Source: Hydractinia symbiolongicarpus (lineage: Eukaryota > Cnidaria > Hydrozoa > Anthoathecata > Hydractiniidae). From it: DNA of 64,000 bases. The position numbers were made by a program, and so were the translations under genes. This document shows positions 23,544 to 35,354 of the stretch, piece by piece. Each line of letters starts with the position of its first letter. Position 1 is the first letter of the stretch. The notes beneath the pieces were generated by a model. It was not told where the DNA came from, made no database searches, and saw nothing but the letters and a program-made list of their open reading frames with translations. Location: positions 11,931,501 through 11,995,500 of the forward strand of contig NC_079880.1 in NCBI RefSeq assembly GCF_029227915.1, in the 5' to 3' direction.

Positions 23544-26500
23544 ATGAGGTTCGTAATGAATCTGTTTCTATATTATCGTTGATAAATACAAGTAAAAAAT
23601 TATTGGGACAATTCTAATTTACGTTAAATTTTCCGGTTTTATCTTTAATCTCAAATTTGTTAATTTTTATTATCGTGTATGTTGTAAATTTACTGAAAAT
23701 TAAGTAGCTAGCTAACTTTCATATGTCACCGCTATATTTTATTTAGTACCCTGAGGCTTCAGAAACGCTTGGCCGCAAGCGTGTTAAAATGTGGCAAAAA
23801 AAAGATATGGCTTGACCCAAATGAATCATCTGAAATTGCTAATGCTAATTCACGCCAAAATATCAGAAAACTGATTAAGGATGGCTTAATTATAAAAAAA
23901 CCTCAGGTTGTACACAGTCGTGCAAGAACCAGAGCAAATTTAGAAGCCAAAAGGAAGGGTCGACATAAGGGATTTGGTAAACGTCATGGTACGGCCAATG
24001 CTCGTATGCCAGAAAAAGTTATTTGGATGAACAGAATGAGAGTTCTCCGAAGACTTTTAAGAAAATACAGGGAGCAAAAAAAAATTGACCAGCACTTGTA
24101 AGTATGAAAAGCTATTTTTTTTATGATTGTCTCTTCAGTGTGAAGTTTTGTAAAATTTAATGTTTAATTTTGTTTAAAGGTTACCTCTCACGAAAAATAA
24201 AGTTAATTGCATATAAAATAGCTTGAAGGGTTGTCTAGAAATTTGAATATATTTTTTAAATTCTTGATTGGTTCTTTAGAATTCTCTGCAAAGGTGTTAC
24301 ATTTAACATTTTTGACAAGCCATGTAGAGTTAAAAAATGTTTTCTGGCCGTTCCTTTGAAACATTTTGAAAATTTACATAAATTTCTATATTTAGTTTCC
24401 ATAATTATGCTCAATGCTAACTCATGACGTCATAATCTTGCATAATTATTGCAACTTTTAAGACAAATATCCCCAGAAGGGATAAATATTTTTAAAAAAA
24501 TTAAAAGATTTGTACATAACTTTCAATGATCTTTTATATTTGCTCAACTTGATTTTTTGCAGGAGGTAGCCTTTAAATTTATGGTCTTTAATATGAATTC
24601 TGTGTGACATCATTTGTGTTTAAAATTTTTCTGGAGATGACCAAATTATTCGCTTTGTGGAAATTAAATTTTCGAATCCCAAAATTTCATTTAACAACTT
24701 TGCCACCAGGGCTATTTTCTTGTCTGAAGTGAAGACAAATGATATAAAAGCCCCAGTTATATTCGTTCTGTTAGTGAGGGATAACGTAAAAATGTCGCAC
24801 ATAAGCCAGCGATTATGTTCTTTCTATAAGTACTAAATAATTTTTCAAATGTTGTATATAAGTGCCAAATAACTTATAAAGTGTCATTAATAAGCTGGCC
24901 TGCCCCGATTATTTCATTTTCTAAGTGCCAAATAACACTTTTAAACTGTCATACATAAGCCAGCCAATCCTGATTATGTATTTTCTGCCCTTATTATAAA
25001 TGGAGCATGCTGTAATCTGGGCAGAACAATAACACATCGAGGGATTGTTCATTTGCAGTATATATTTGTTCGAGCAATGCGTAATGTTTACAGGATAGCC
25101 AAATCCATGAAGATTAAATACCAGATCAGAGATGTCTTGTTTGCTCTGATTTTAAGTTTGAACAATACCTTCTCTCAAGCATATTTTCCTGTGGTATTTA
25201 GCTACCACTTAATAAAGCAAAAGTCCAAAGTCCAAAAACCGTAATCTAGAATGTACCTCAATTGAGCTTTCTCTGGGTTATGCATTACCCTTGAGCGATA
25301 AAGAGTGTTAAACGGTTTAACCAAGAATTTTTTTTTTCAAACCTTTGTCAGTAACAAATCCGGAGAGAAAAATTTTACTCTTCACATAGCTAATATTTCA
25401 ATTTGAGGCATTTAATTTTACATACCAGTGTATAAGTAAAGCAACGCAAACAGTGCAGGGTTACCATTGTTCCCATAATAATTTATGCATATTCATTCCT
25501 TTAATAGTTAATTTAGCGAAAGTATGGAAAGTTTAAATTTGTACCCCCAAAATTAAGGTGTGAATAAGGGAAAAAATCTCTTTTTTTTTTCTAAAAAAAA
25601 ATTTTATACATTCCTATAAAATAGAATATGAGCTTTTTGATAGCAAAGAAAATAAATTATAAAACATTGTGAAAGAATGTCTTTATTCCAAAAAACCTAC
25701 TTTACATTCATAACACACAAACTTATTATACGCAGCAAAACACATTTCTGAATCAGGCCTTGCCATGAACAAATAACCTCCCGAGCAATTAATTGCTCGC
25801 CATATTTTTCGCTTAAAAAAACTTTACATTTAGTCTCTCAGTGCATCTTTTTCAGGAGAGGCGTGCGCCTTGGCACACACCTAAATCGTTTCAGGCGTGT
25901 GATTAAAATGCCTGCCACATTTCCAGTTTGGTCCGACATGTCCGTGGCTCATTTAGAACTTTCGTAGGTTAAAACGTCCGATAGATTCCTGTCTTGGTCG
26001 GACACTTTTACATCTCAGAACTATTAAATAGTCCTGGTCCTTGAAATCCACGAGCAAGCCTATTCATAGCCAACCTGTCCATCCTAGCTAATTCACCGAC
26101 TCCTGACTTAGTTAAAAGAACTAATTAGACATAAATCTCTTTTGCCTGGCCCCTTCGTCGTTGGTAACCAGGTCTTACACAAGAAATCCAGCCATGCGGT
26201 TCTTAACTAATGCGGAGGTGAACGCCGACCGAGCACGGATGACGCAAGTCTGCAAAACTGCACTTACAGGCAGAACAGACAATTTATCATGGATTTAATT
26301 GTATTTTCTTTATGCCACAACTGTTTTCAAACAATTTTAAAAACGAATTCCATGTGCGGTATAATTTTTTTTTCTGTATCAATTTTATGTACCTAACGTA
26401 TACCTGAACTTTCCGAATGAATTTGGAAGTTTTATTTAAACCATGCAGATAAAGATTTTTTTTAATTTGAAAACGAAGCATATTTTTCCTATTTGCTGAA

Positions 26501-29500
26501 AAATAAACAATAAATTTATGAAAACGACAGTATAGTCATGCATACTATTTCGGACATGTAGAAAAGGAAGTTAAGTTTGAGAGATTCGCTATACCAGTAG
26601 ACGCTCGATCATCGTGTTTGGGGTTCAAGATTTAAAACGTCCCTCACTTTTTTACTGCAAAATGAATGCGCAACAAAGATTAACCTTAATGCCCGTATCG
26701 CAAGCGTTTTACAAAATGGTGAATGAACTTTTGCACAATGGGTGGAAAATAATCACACCAAATATCTTTTCAGTTTCAGGTTGAGCGTTCGTGCAGGAAT
26801 TTCACTTGAAAGACCAATCAATTCTTAAGAAAAACCTTTACAATTATCTCAAAATGTTAATATTTACGCGGGCGCTAGCAATTGCTCGCGACTCATGGCA
26901 AGGCCTGCTGAATGTTTATAAATTCATGATCTTGGGAACAATTTTTACTCATTTTCAGATGAGCAAACTTTTATGATAAAGTAATTACTGTCACAAAAGA
27001 TTATAAAAAAAAGCAATCGTTATTTTTATCACCGCTTTGTCCTTTCTTCTTATATTATCTTACCCATGTTGTCTCATTAGATCAAAGCAGAAGTAAGTAG
27101 ACATGTGCGCTTCATATATAAAGTGTTAAAAATACATTAATTTCGCCAAAATTAATCCTCACCAAAATTAATCCTTGCCAAAATTTACCCACTTAAGATA
27201 ATTATAGGGGAAGTAAGCTCTAATTTTTTATTTGAAAAAACAGTAGCCGCAACAAAAACTTAAAATACCTATTTCTTTTCATATAAAAGTTTCACTAACT
27301 TAGTAAAAGTTGTGTTTACTATGCATGAAATCGCTTCATTATTCTGACCCCTTTGCAATTTTAAAAGGATTGGGACGAGTTGAAATTATGACGTTTTTTA
27401 GTTCAGAAAGTGTAGTGTGCTGGCGGTGCTAGTAGTATTAGTTGTTAATTTACTTAAACATTCGAGTTTAACTGCTTGAACACATGTCAAATTGCGCCGA
27501 CATCAACTGCACTAACAGAACTGGTAATAATAAATCAAAAGAAAATGTTGACCATGTTGTAGTTTTTTTTAAAAATTCAAAAAAAACAGCACAGAGAAAA
27601 GAGCTTCGGAAAAGATGGTCGCATAACATTTTAGAAGAACTGGTCCCCTGCTTAAGGATTCAGGATTTTATACATGTTCCACGCACTTTGAGCCAGACTG
27701 CTTTGAAAGAGATCTTCAGGCAATTACCTGATTTACGTAAAGCATTTGATTTTGTATGTATCAGCCAACACATGCTTCTTTCGTATTTGTTTATCAAAAT
27801 AAAAAGATACAAGCTCGGTATAAACTTTGTGTGTTCGTAACCAACAATTACATACCAAGCCAATAAAAATTATATTTTACACAATGATAATTCTTTCTTT
27901 TAACGATTTCGTTGATTCATTTTTTTTTCAAACTTACTTTGACTTTCAAATTCAAAAATTATGCACCTCACAACAAGTAAATGTTTTCTTCATCACATGC
28001 ATGTCTTGACGGACGGGAGTAATGACAACAATTGGAAAATATTTATTGGCTTTCAAGTATTTATTGCGGATTGCCCATAAAGCACACAATGGTATGTCTT
28101 TCTGAACATCTTTTTCTAATCGATTATGTGCCCATCAAATCTATAAAACATGTTTTTCCTAAAATAGGAAATTTAAAATTTCCCCCTGTTTACGTAAACT
28201 CATTGAGAGCACATCTCACTATTGTATTTCTCCTTTTTTATCCAACTTTTTATTTTTAACACGATTCAATTTAACAATTTCAATTACTTGAAGACAGAAG
28301 GATGTTAAATTATTTGTACTTTCGAAGTAGTCGTCAGGAATTTCATTATTATCTTTGCAGCACAAACTTTCAGAGAATACACCTGTCGGTCTACAGTGAC
28401 CACCTCATTTACACCAATTATTGTTTCCAATTCGATTGCATTCATTTTGTATAACTTCTTCTTTATGGTTTATCTTGCTCTTCCAACGACATTTCAGGCT
28501 TAAAACTTGACTTTAGAGCCGAAATGTCTGAAACAGTGTTTTCTTCGTCACTGGACAAGAAACTATGATGCATTTTTTTGTTTCTTATTCAAAAGTCTGT
28601 TGCATTATAAGCACCAACATAGGGCCTCGTCTAACTAGCGCAATGTTTTGAACTATAAAAGGTCATATTCAAATTAGAACCCAGTCTTATTTATTGTGAC
28701 GCTCTTTTTTCAAAAAAGAAGTTTTTACAGAGATATGAACAGGGAATATAGGTATTTAGAGATAAATTTTTGTCTGACGCTCCCAGTTATGGGGACCGCG
28801 GATCGAATCCCGCTCACTGCCAGGCAGTATGTTAGTGATGAACAAAGTAGTTCTCTTTCAGTATGACTTACACGCATTATACTCGCCCATCATGATCAGA
28901 GGTCTGATCGGGGTGAAGCATTCTCTGTTGTGAATGAAATATGGATGTGCTATGATAAATATTCACCTATATAAATTTTTGTGTTTATGTGTTATTTTTC
29001 TGATTTTATAAGTTCAAATACATATATACGTAGTCGAAAAAAAAATACACATTTTTAAGGCTTCCCCTTTAAATCAGGCTGTAATCTGGCCAAAGTGCAA
29101 CATAATGGCAATAGCACAAACATGCCTCAACAATGGAGTTTTATTTCACACTGTTTTGTATTAAAGAATTTTTATACCGGGCCAAGAAACATTTGACTTT
29201 AAGTATGCAAGTTGCACCACAGGAATTACTACTAGGTGAATTCCCTTTGTTTTCTGAGTTCTCACTAGCTGTACTATAAACTAAACAACAAAACTTCTTT
29301 TTGGTTGTCAAAAGTAAAATGCGTTTCAGCGTGATCTTTGTTCGGTGAAAATAATTATACTTATGTTTTAATTTGTAAAACAGTAGCACAGTTAAACCAC
29401 AGCTTGTTTGGATTTACATTTGTACAGGTTCAGTAACCACCAGGCTGAAAATCGTTGATATTAACGCGATCTATAGAATGCTTGGGTAACATGCATTTTA

Positions 29501-30887
29501 GCCGGTTCAAGCAATTGCTCACTATTCATTGCAAGGCCTGAACAGAATTGTGTCTAATTTGTTAAATTTTCCTAGTCATAGCTTTCCTTGATGATATTCA
29601 AATGAGTTTCTCTGATACTAAAGTGTAGGCATTAACAAATTTGTTGAAGCAAATCGCCAACTTAAATCTTCCAATGAGCACAAAATAATGCCTTAGCAAA
29701 ACCTGAATTAGAATCAAGCAATAAGCATAACGAAAAAATTATGCAGGTTCTCCAGTTTATAAGTTTATGAACTGCAGTAGATTTGTTCTGATTTTTGTGT
29801 ATGATTTCTTCTGCAGATATCATGAATTATACATGAAAGCTAAAGGTAATGGTTTCAAAAATAAGCGTGTTCTGATGGAATACATTCATCGCAAGAAGGC
29901 TGAAAAGAAGAGAAGCAAGGAACTCAGGTAAACTATTTGTCACGTTGGGTTTATAGACGGCACAAAATAAGCCGACTAGTTTGGATATTTATTCCTTGTT
30001 AGCGTGCAATTTGTGCCAAAATTAACTAGGCAGTTTTTCTGATTGGCAGGAATGTATAGAAATTTCCTGTTGGTCCTGGGCTGCCAAAACAGCTTAAGCT
30101 TTTTACCATATTTTTATTTCTTCATTAATCTTTTTTATCTACTTAACAGAATTTTATCCGTTTATAGAAAAAACTCAAATTCGATCTCTTGTTTAAATGA
30201 TTTTGGGCGAAATGAGACTCATTTTAGTGTTGATTGTATTTCGCTTTCAAAATATTTATGTAAACACGATTTACCTGAAATGAAACAATTGCACATGTGT
30301 ATAACCAGTTATGGAGCATGTGCAATTCACATAAAAGAAACTCCATGTTATGTCATAGTGGTTTTAAATTTACACTTGGGTTATTCTCGTACCTGGTCCA
30401 TATATAGGCTCCCTCTAGTTTACAGAAAGAACAGCAGAATGGATTTTCTGGTTGTTAGGGCGATTTTACTTCACTAATATGCTTAGGCTTGCGTTGTTGG
30501 TGTTTTTCTGCTGACTCATAATTTTCGTGTTATGTTTCATTCATAAATCACCGAGAGTAATTTTGTTGAGTTTATTGCCTTCACTCATAATACTAGTTGT
30601 TTGAAGCACTGGCCTCGACAAACATCACACATTATGCTCACAATTTCAAGCAAACCAGCAGAAATTGAGCTATCAATTATAATTTTTAGTCTTTTTGCCT
30701 GGTTTTGATAGAAAGAAAGTGCAGAAAAGTTTATAACTGTTTCTTTTCCTCTAGTGACCAAGCCGAAGCCCGTCGTAACAAAGTTAAAGCTGCCCGCCTT
30801 CGACGTGAAGAGAGACAAGCCCAGAAACGTGCTGAAATTTTACAAGCATACGCAAAGGAAGATAGCGCAACGACCACCACGTCGTAA
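23544..30887 (+). CDS. RPL19: Ribosomal protein L19 (eL19)
   Basis: Four exons: 23544-23548, 23747-24097, 29817-29927 and 30755-30887; 600 nt, 199 aa (human 196). Exon 1 contributes only ATGAG; the next exon completes Ser2 and reads [19 protein letters not shown]. Conserved runs include [33 protein letters not shown] and [10 protein letters not shown], then a basic helical C-terminus ([20 protein letters not shown]) with a short Thr/Ser tail. eL19 is a large-subunit protein whose long C-terminal helix reaches the small subunit (bridge eB12). All junctions are GT-AG and in phase. Intron 2 is 5.7 kb and full of repeats, unusually long for a ribosomal-protein gene. Confidence 0.97.
25752..26915. 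mobile_element. Possible inverted-repeat element in RPL19 intron 2
   Basis: CAGGCCTTGCCATGA followed by GAGCAATTAATTGCTCG at 25755-25803 reappears inverted at 26868-26912 (AGCAATTGCTCGCG then CATGGCAAGGCCTG). A third copy lies at 29505-29545. The pair could be element ends or two independent copies of a short repeat. Confidence 0.35.
27484..27780 (+). pseudogene. THAP zinc-finger domain relic
   Basis: The first frame, from the ATG at 27484, has C4 and C9 ([12 protein letters not shown]), then VVVFFKNS and KRWSHNI, as in the N-terminal half of a THAP domain. The second half continues in the next frame from about 27671 as [16 protein letters not shown], with the C-x2-H pair and the FExDCFERDL ending. 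A one-base shift near 27668 separates the halves, so the 118-aa ORF is not functional as read. THAP domains occur in P-element-like transposases and in cellular DNA-binding proteins; which source applies is unknown. It lies in RPL19 intron 2, on the gene's own strand. Confidence 0.75.
28770..28974 (+). repeat. tRNA-derived SINE family 1, 5'-truncated
   Basis: Contains CTCCCAGTTATGGGGACCG and the B box GGATCGAATCCC, then a body (CAGTATGTTAGTGATGAACA, ACTCGCCCATCATGATC) also seen at 50935-51155 and, for its first part, at 39279-39382. The A-box half is missing. Located in RPL19 intron 2. Confidence 0.8.
29956..30090 (+). repeat. 135-bp direct repeat, copy in RPL19 intron 3
   Basis: Runs from GACGGCACAAAATAAGCCG to GGTCCTGGGCTGCCAAAACA. 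It is over 90% identical to 31126-31260. The unit holds its own short inverted pair (GGCACAAA / TTTGTGCC). Confidence 0.9.
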
Positions 30888-31002
30888 ATTATTTCCTCGA
30901 AATATAATTGTAAATTCACTATCAGTTTTGTTTGTTTACGTTCCTACTACAACCGTAGTTATGCGTACACGACCATTGTGAAATTATTTGAATTGTTTTC
31001 AG

Positions 31003-31008
31003 ATTAAA
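31003..31008 (+). terminator. Poly(A) signal of RPL19
   Basis: ATTAAA 116 nt downstream of the RPL19 stop codon at 30887; the only signal variant near the gene end that I noted. Confidence 0.45.
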
Positions 31009-31125
31009 GTTTCTGTAGTTGCCTTCGGAAGAACCATTGGAATGCTGTAATAGTCATGTCTAGATTTTTTTGCATTTAACCACAGTATTCTTACAATAAC
31101 AGTCGCTGTTACTACCTTCTGAATC

Positions 31126-31260
31126 GACGGCACAAAATAAGCCGACTAGCCTGGATATTATTCCTTGTTAGCGTGCAATTTGTGCCAAAATTAACTTGGC
31201 AGTTTTTCTGATTGACAGAAATGTATCGAAATTTTCTGTTGGTCCTGGGCTGCCAAAACA
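31126..31260 (+). repeat. 135-bp direct repeat, copy downstream of RPL19
   Basis: Same unit as 29956-30090 in the same orientation, 1170 bp away. The two copies bracket the last RPL19 exon. Confidence 0.9.
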
Positions 31261-31269
31261 AATCGTATC

Positions 31270-32890
31270 ATCAAATCAAAAGTTTTACAACAGCATATTA
31301 ATCTACTTTAATTGGACAAATTTTGCCCAAATTAAGTCTGCGCGAAATTAAATTCGCGCAAAAGTTTACCCAGTTTATTTTCAGAAAGCGTTTTCAAAAA
31401 CTTACTTTTAATCGTTTTAAAAAACGGCGTTGTTTCTGTGGCAGACTGATCTTCATCGGGATATGAAATCGATACAATGGAAATTTTGCCGAAAAGGCTT
31501 TGTCCGCAGACCGGATAGGGTGTATACCGGACCATAAATACCTTTATATTCCTCTTTTTGTGGAGAAATCTGCCTATTTCGCATAGTCTGTGCGTGCTTA
31601 CAAAACTGCATGGACTTTCGCCACTCACGAAATTACGAAAAATACTTTCACTATTGAATATAAACTGCAACCCCCTGCCTCACCTGTAATATTCTTCAGT
31701 CAAAAGGATTGTAGACCAGATTGATAATATTCTTCTAGTTTCTGTAATCCTGCATTTTAAAGAAATCCTTGCCGAAGTCAGGAAAAGATTTGAATAATTT
31801 CCACGCCAGCAAAATTAGTATCCCAAAAAAAACGAACTTGTGTTTATATATACGTTTATTCTTATTTTTTATAAAACGTTTCAAGACATAAAAATTCTTT
31901 TTTGTGTGTCATTCGCCAAAATAAACATTTTTTTGTATTTGCCAAACTGAAGCCACTCCAATTTTTATAAAATTTATCATTCGTCAAATTAAATCCCCGC
32001 CAAATATTCCATTTTGGTCATTCGCCAAATTAAATACTCGCCAAAATTTATCCACTTATGGTAATCTGACTTCCATGAAAAATAAATTTGGTATTTCACA
32101 AAATTCTCCCGAAGTATATTATGTTATTTCCAAAAAATCTTCGTTGTTTGGGATGAGACTTGTTTGTAAAATTTGATGAACTAGCAGATGGATTTAAGTT
32201 GATGTTAAAAGTGCGATTTTGAATGTTTGCTCCATGAAATATTGTTGTAACTGGATTCAAGTGCTCCATCAACTCTTGTTGTATATTTAATGGGATAACA
32301 AGAGGATGAGAAAATTACCTGTAAAGATGATAGTGCACGGGGGCAAAAAAGGATTTCGTTGCAACTCAAACACCAGTATTCTTTTCAGATGGAACAGGAA
32401 ATTTTAGTGATTTTATACAACGACTTATTGTTCAACCATCTCTTCCCATGTGTAGTTGGAAACCTGCATACAATTGTTTCGCTAAGCCCTTTTGACTTGA
32501 TTATCCAGATTTTCAATCCTGACAGAGAGTGTAGGAAAATAAATTGAGCACCGGTTAGAAGTGTTTATTCGGAAACAATGTCATTCCGTATCAAATGTTT
32601 GTAAAAAATATATCGCAATAAAATTAACGCGAAATCATGTTTCTAACTGTCTCCTATTATTGATATCCTTAAAAAGAAAGCACAAGATTCATAAATTTTG
32701 TGTATTTAACCAAATGTTGCTAAGAGCTAGCTTAGAATAATATTCTGGCAGCTCATGCATAATGCAATAAGAGTTGTACACGCACTTCGAAACTGCTAAG
32801 TGACGACGTAATGAAAATATATATTGATGGACAGGTGAATATCAAGAAGATGTAGCCTCATAAAATATGTATCATTATTCCTTACTCTAG
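31270..32890. other. Intergenic stretch with CGCCAAAATTAA-type repeats
   Basis: Repeated CGCCAAAATTAA / CGCCAAATTAAAT motifs at 31320-31375 and 31905-32050, related to those at 27140-27190 and (inverted) 60515-60560. A 112-codon ORF on the - strand (31670-31332) overlaps them and shows no recognised domain. Confidence 0.5.
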
Positions 32891-33000
32891 AGTGAGAATT
32901 GTTTTTAAAATTTTTAAACCACAATTTGTTGATTTTGTAAGGATAACACAGTCAACTTTTTCAACGTTTGTGTACTCCGAATCAGGAAAAACATCAACAA

Positions 33001-33257
33001 TGAAATTGCTACTTCTTGTATTGTTCTGCATGTATGTGACAAAAGAAAGCTTTCAAGAAAGCGTTAATAATAACCGTTTCAATATGATGGAGGATGAAAA
33101 CAATGGGATGGGTGAAGTGAGAGAAAAACGAAGTGTAGCAGAATCGGAGCCAGAACCCAAACAAGAACCATCTGGTAAAAGCGCTGCATCTGCGATGGCA
33201 ATGAACCTTCTTGTGATGATGAGTGCTCCAGTCTTCATTGCATTCGTTTGGTATTGA
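33001..33257 (+). CDS. Small secreted or GPI-anchored precursor protein
   Basis: Single exon, 85 aa. The start at 33001 (ACAACAATGA context) is chosen because it opens directly with a signal peptide (MKLLLLVLFCMYV), whereas the longer frame from 32892 does not. A furin-like site REKR is at residues 41-44. It is followed by a Glu/Pro/Lys-rich spacer, a small-residue stretch (GKSAASA, 59-65) and a hydrophobic C-terminal end (about 66-85). Signal peptide plus small residues plus hydrophobic tail fits a GPI-anchored protein; signal peptide plus REKR also fits a processed peptide precursor. No family is recognised. An AATAAA follows at 33579. Confidence 0.6.
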
Positions 33258-33578
33258 AAAACTTTGACAATATGAACTTGGGTTCTCATAATTAAGTGTA
33301 ATAATATAAGAGTCAGGCGTCCTTAATAGTGAAACGCGAATATAGAGGTTTTCTTTACTTTCCACTTGAAAGACAAAGTTAAAAATGTAGAGTCACACGC
33401 TTTAATATGCTGACCATAAATAGTTAGGGCAGGTCTACGCGTTTCACTGTTAAGTTAGCAAGACAAGAATAACATAAAAGTTGTAAACAATGCACTGTCC
33501 TGCTTGTAACCGTATCGTAAAAAACATTTATTTTTGCACCCTGTCATGTTATTTTGTATGTGTAAGTCGAGCTTATTG

Positions 33579-33584
33579 AATAAA
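33579..33584 (+). terminator. Poly(A) signal after the small precursor gene
   Basis: AATAAA 322 nt after the stop codon at 33257. Confidence 0.45.
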
Positions 33585-33599
33585 ATTGCTAAACTAAAT

Positions 33600-35010
33600 T
33601 TATTTATTTTTTTTACCTTCCATCTCTCTACTTTTTGCGCCCTGCAACATATTTTCAAGTGACGCATGGGATAAGTAGGACCTCGGATTCCGGAACCCTA
33701 CAGGGTGCGTTCCAGCACACAGTGCAAATTTATGAATTGAGAATATTACGAGGACCAAAATGATGCAAGCGTAAAAATGACAGAGAAAGAACGCATGTAA
33801 GGGACTTTTCACAAGACTTGTATTTTGTGCAATGTTTGGGTTACTCCTGAAAAAGATACTTTTAAATACGAGAGTGCCAAGAAATTTAAAATGGCTAAAA
33901 AATAAAAATGTCGGAAGTTTTTCAAAATTCATTAAAAAACAAACAATGAAAAATGTTGTGTACAGCTTTAGTAGCTAGTTTTGGACATAGTGAAAAAGAC
34001 ATCCAAATATAAATGTCACAGTTATGCTGGATAGCCTTATCTTTCATATTGGCAAAAAACTCCTTATCGACTCTTAGAGTATTGTTTTTCCTCTTGTTAT
34101 CTTCATTCACTACATTCTCGTCGCCAGATATAAAAAAGTTTTTGGAACTATAATGAGTTAACTCAGCTGAAGATATTAAAATAGAGCAATTCTACCAAAT
34201 TTTAAGAATAACCACTGTTTACTGGCTATTCTTTTCTATACTTTTTGATGTTGTCAGGTTACCTCCCAAAAATAATAAGATAAATAAGAGCTAAAACGAT
34301 AATTTTTTTGTCTTCAAAAAGAAAGAAATAATTACAGAAAGACTTTTTTGATCTCATAATTCTTCCTCTGTCTGATTTGATCACATACAACACACCCTCT
34401 TTCAACTAACATGCGCATAACAATACAGAAAATGCCGCGAGGTTTTACTCTTAACGGTAAATACTTTACATAGATTTTGAGTACTTGGAGTAATGGAATT
34501 ATTTACTTTAGGGGAACAAATTTCGTGGAAACAACCTCTTCCCCAAGGCTTGCTAGGTTTTTTGTACGCTATGACGGAAATGTGAAGAATAAAAAACCCA
34601 ATAAACAAGCTCGAAGAAGAGGCTCTCGCGGAAAAAAACTTTTCCGGTACCGAAATTATAACGAAATATTTAAATTTTCACGGTCGACCAACACTTCAGC
34701 ATGAAGAAACGCCGAAATTAAGGCCAAATTACCGCCAAATTTTTGACTGCAGCACACGTGGTAATTTTTGGAAAATAATACGTCACTAACGTCGCACTTA
34801 AAAAAAAAACGTCTATGCGCACAATCTTTGTGCCATATTTTGGTTTCGTGGAAAAGAGTTTTCAAAACTTTTTAATCGCAAATAAAAGTTCTGCAAATTT
34901 TCTTCTTTAAATACAATTTGTTAAAGCTCTATTTGGCTTTTTTATTATTATTATCATTATTATTATTATGGAAATTATTTACCCAGGATAGCCTATTCAG
35001 TTCCTATTGG
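33600..35010. other. Intergenic stretch without a recognised gene
   Basis: Several short ORFs on both strands overlap one another and show no signature or splice support. Confidence 0.5.
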
Positions 35011-35016
35011 TACTCA

Positions 35017-35098
35017 ACCTCGTTCCCAGGGCATTTTGCCTTGTTGATCTCCGTAATAACGGCTCAGGGGCCACAAGACCCTCGGGACGAGGTTGATT
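35017..35098. mobile_element. CCTCGT-CCCAGGG fold-back MITE
   Basis: Left end CAACCTCGTTCCCAGGG and right end CCCTCGGGACGAGGTTG are inverted repeats around an 80-bp body. Related copies occur at 57661-57735, 57463-57530 (one end) and, diverged, 40026-40122. Confidence 0.75.
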
Positions 35099-35106
35099 GG
35101 TACTGC

Positions 35107-35347
35107 TATCAACGAGGGTCCTGCGAAGGGGTTCTAGTGCATTTAAAGCTCTCATTTGAGCTACGAAAGTCATGCAAGCACAACAGTCGCTCAACTAGAC
35201 AACCGCCTAAGGTATCAATCCTATTCTCATGTTGAGCGCTAAGCAGAAAGGATCGATTCACACTTTTATAGTCTCTGGCATGACTCGGCCAGGGTTTGAA
35301 CCCAAGACCTCCCGCACTAGAAGTGAATGCTCTACCATATGGCTACC
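35107..35347 (-). repeat. tRNA-derived SINE family 2, copy 1
   Basis: The - strand carries an A box (ATGGTAGAGCATTC) and B box (GGGTTCAAACCC) spaced as in a tRNA, then a body ending CGTAGCTCAAATGAGAGC. The body end matches the copy at 39525-39774. Confidence 0.75.
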
Positions 35348-35354
35348 AGTCGAA

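Noticed and set aside
27484-27840. 118-codon ORF read as an intact THAP gene
   Set aside because: The second half of the THAP domain continues in another frame, so the ORF as read is a frameshifted relic.
31332-31670. 112-codon minus-strand ORF
   Set aside because: It overlaps the CGCCAAAATTAA repeats and shows no recognised domain; may be a fragment of a retroelement but this could not be supported.
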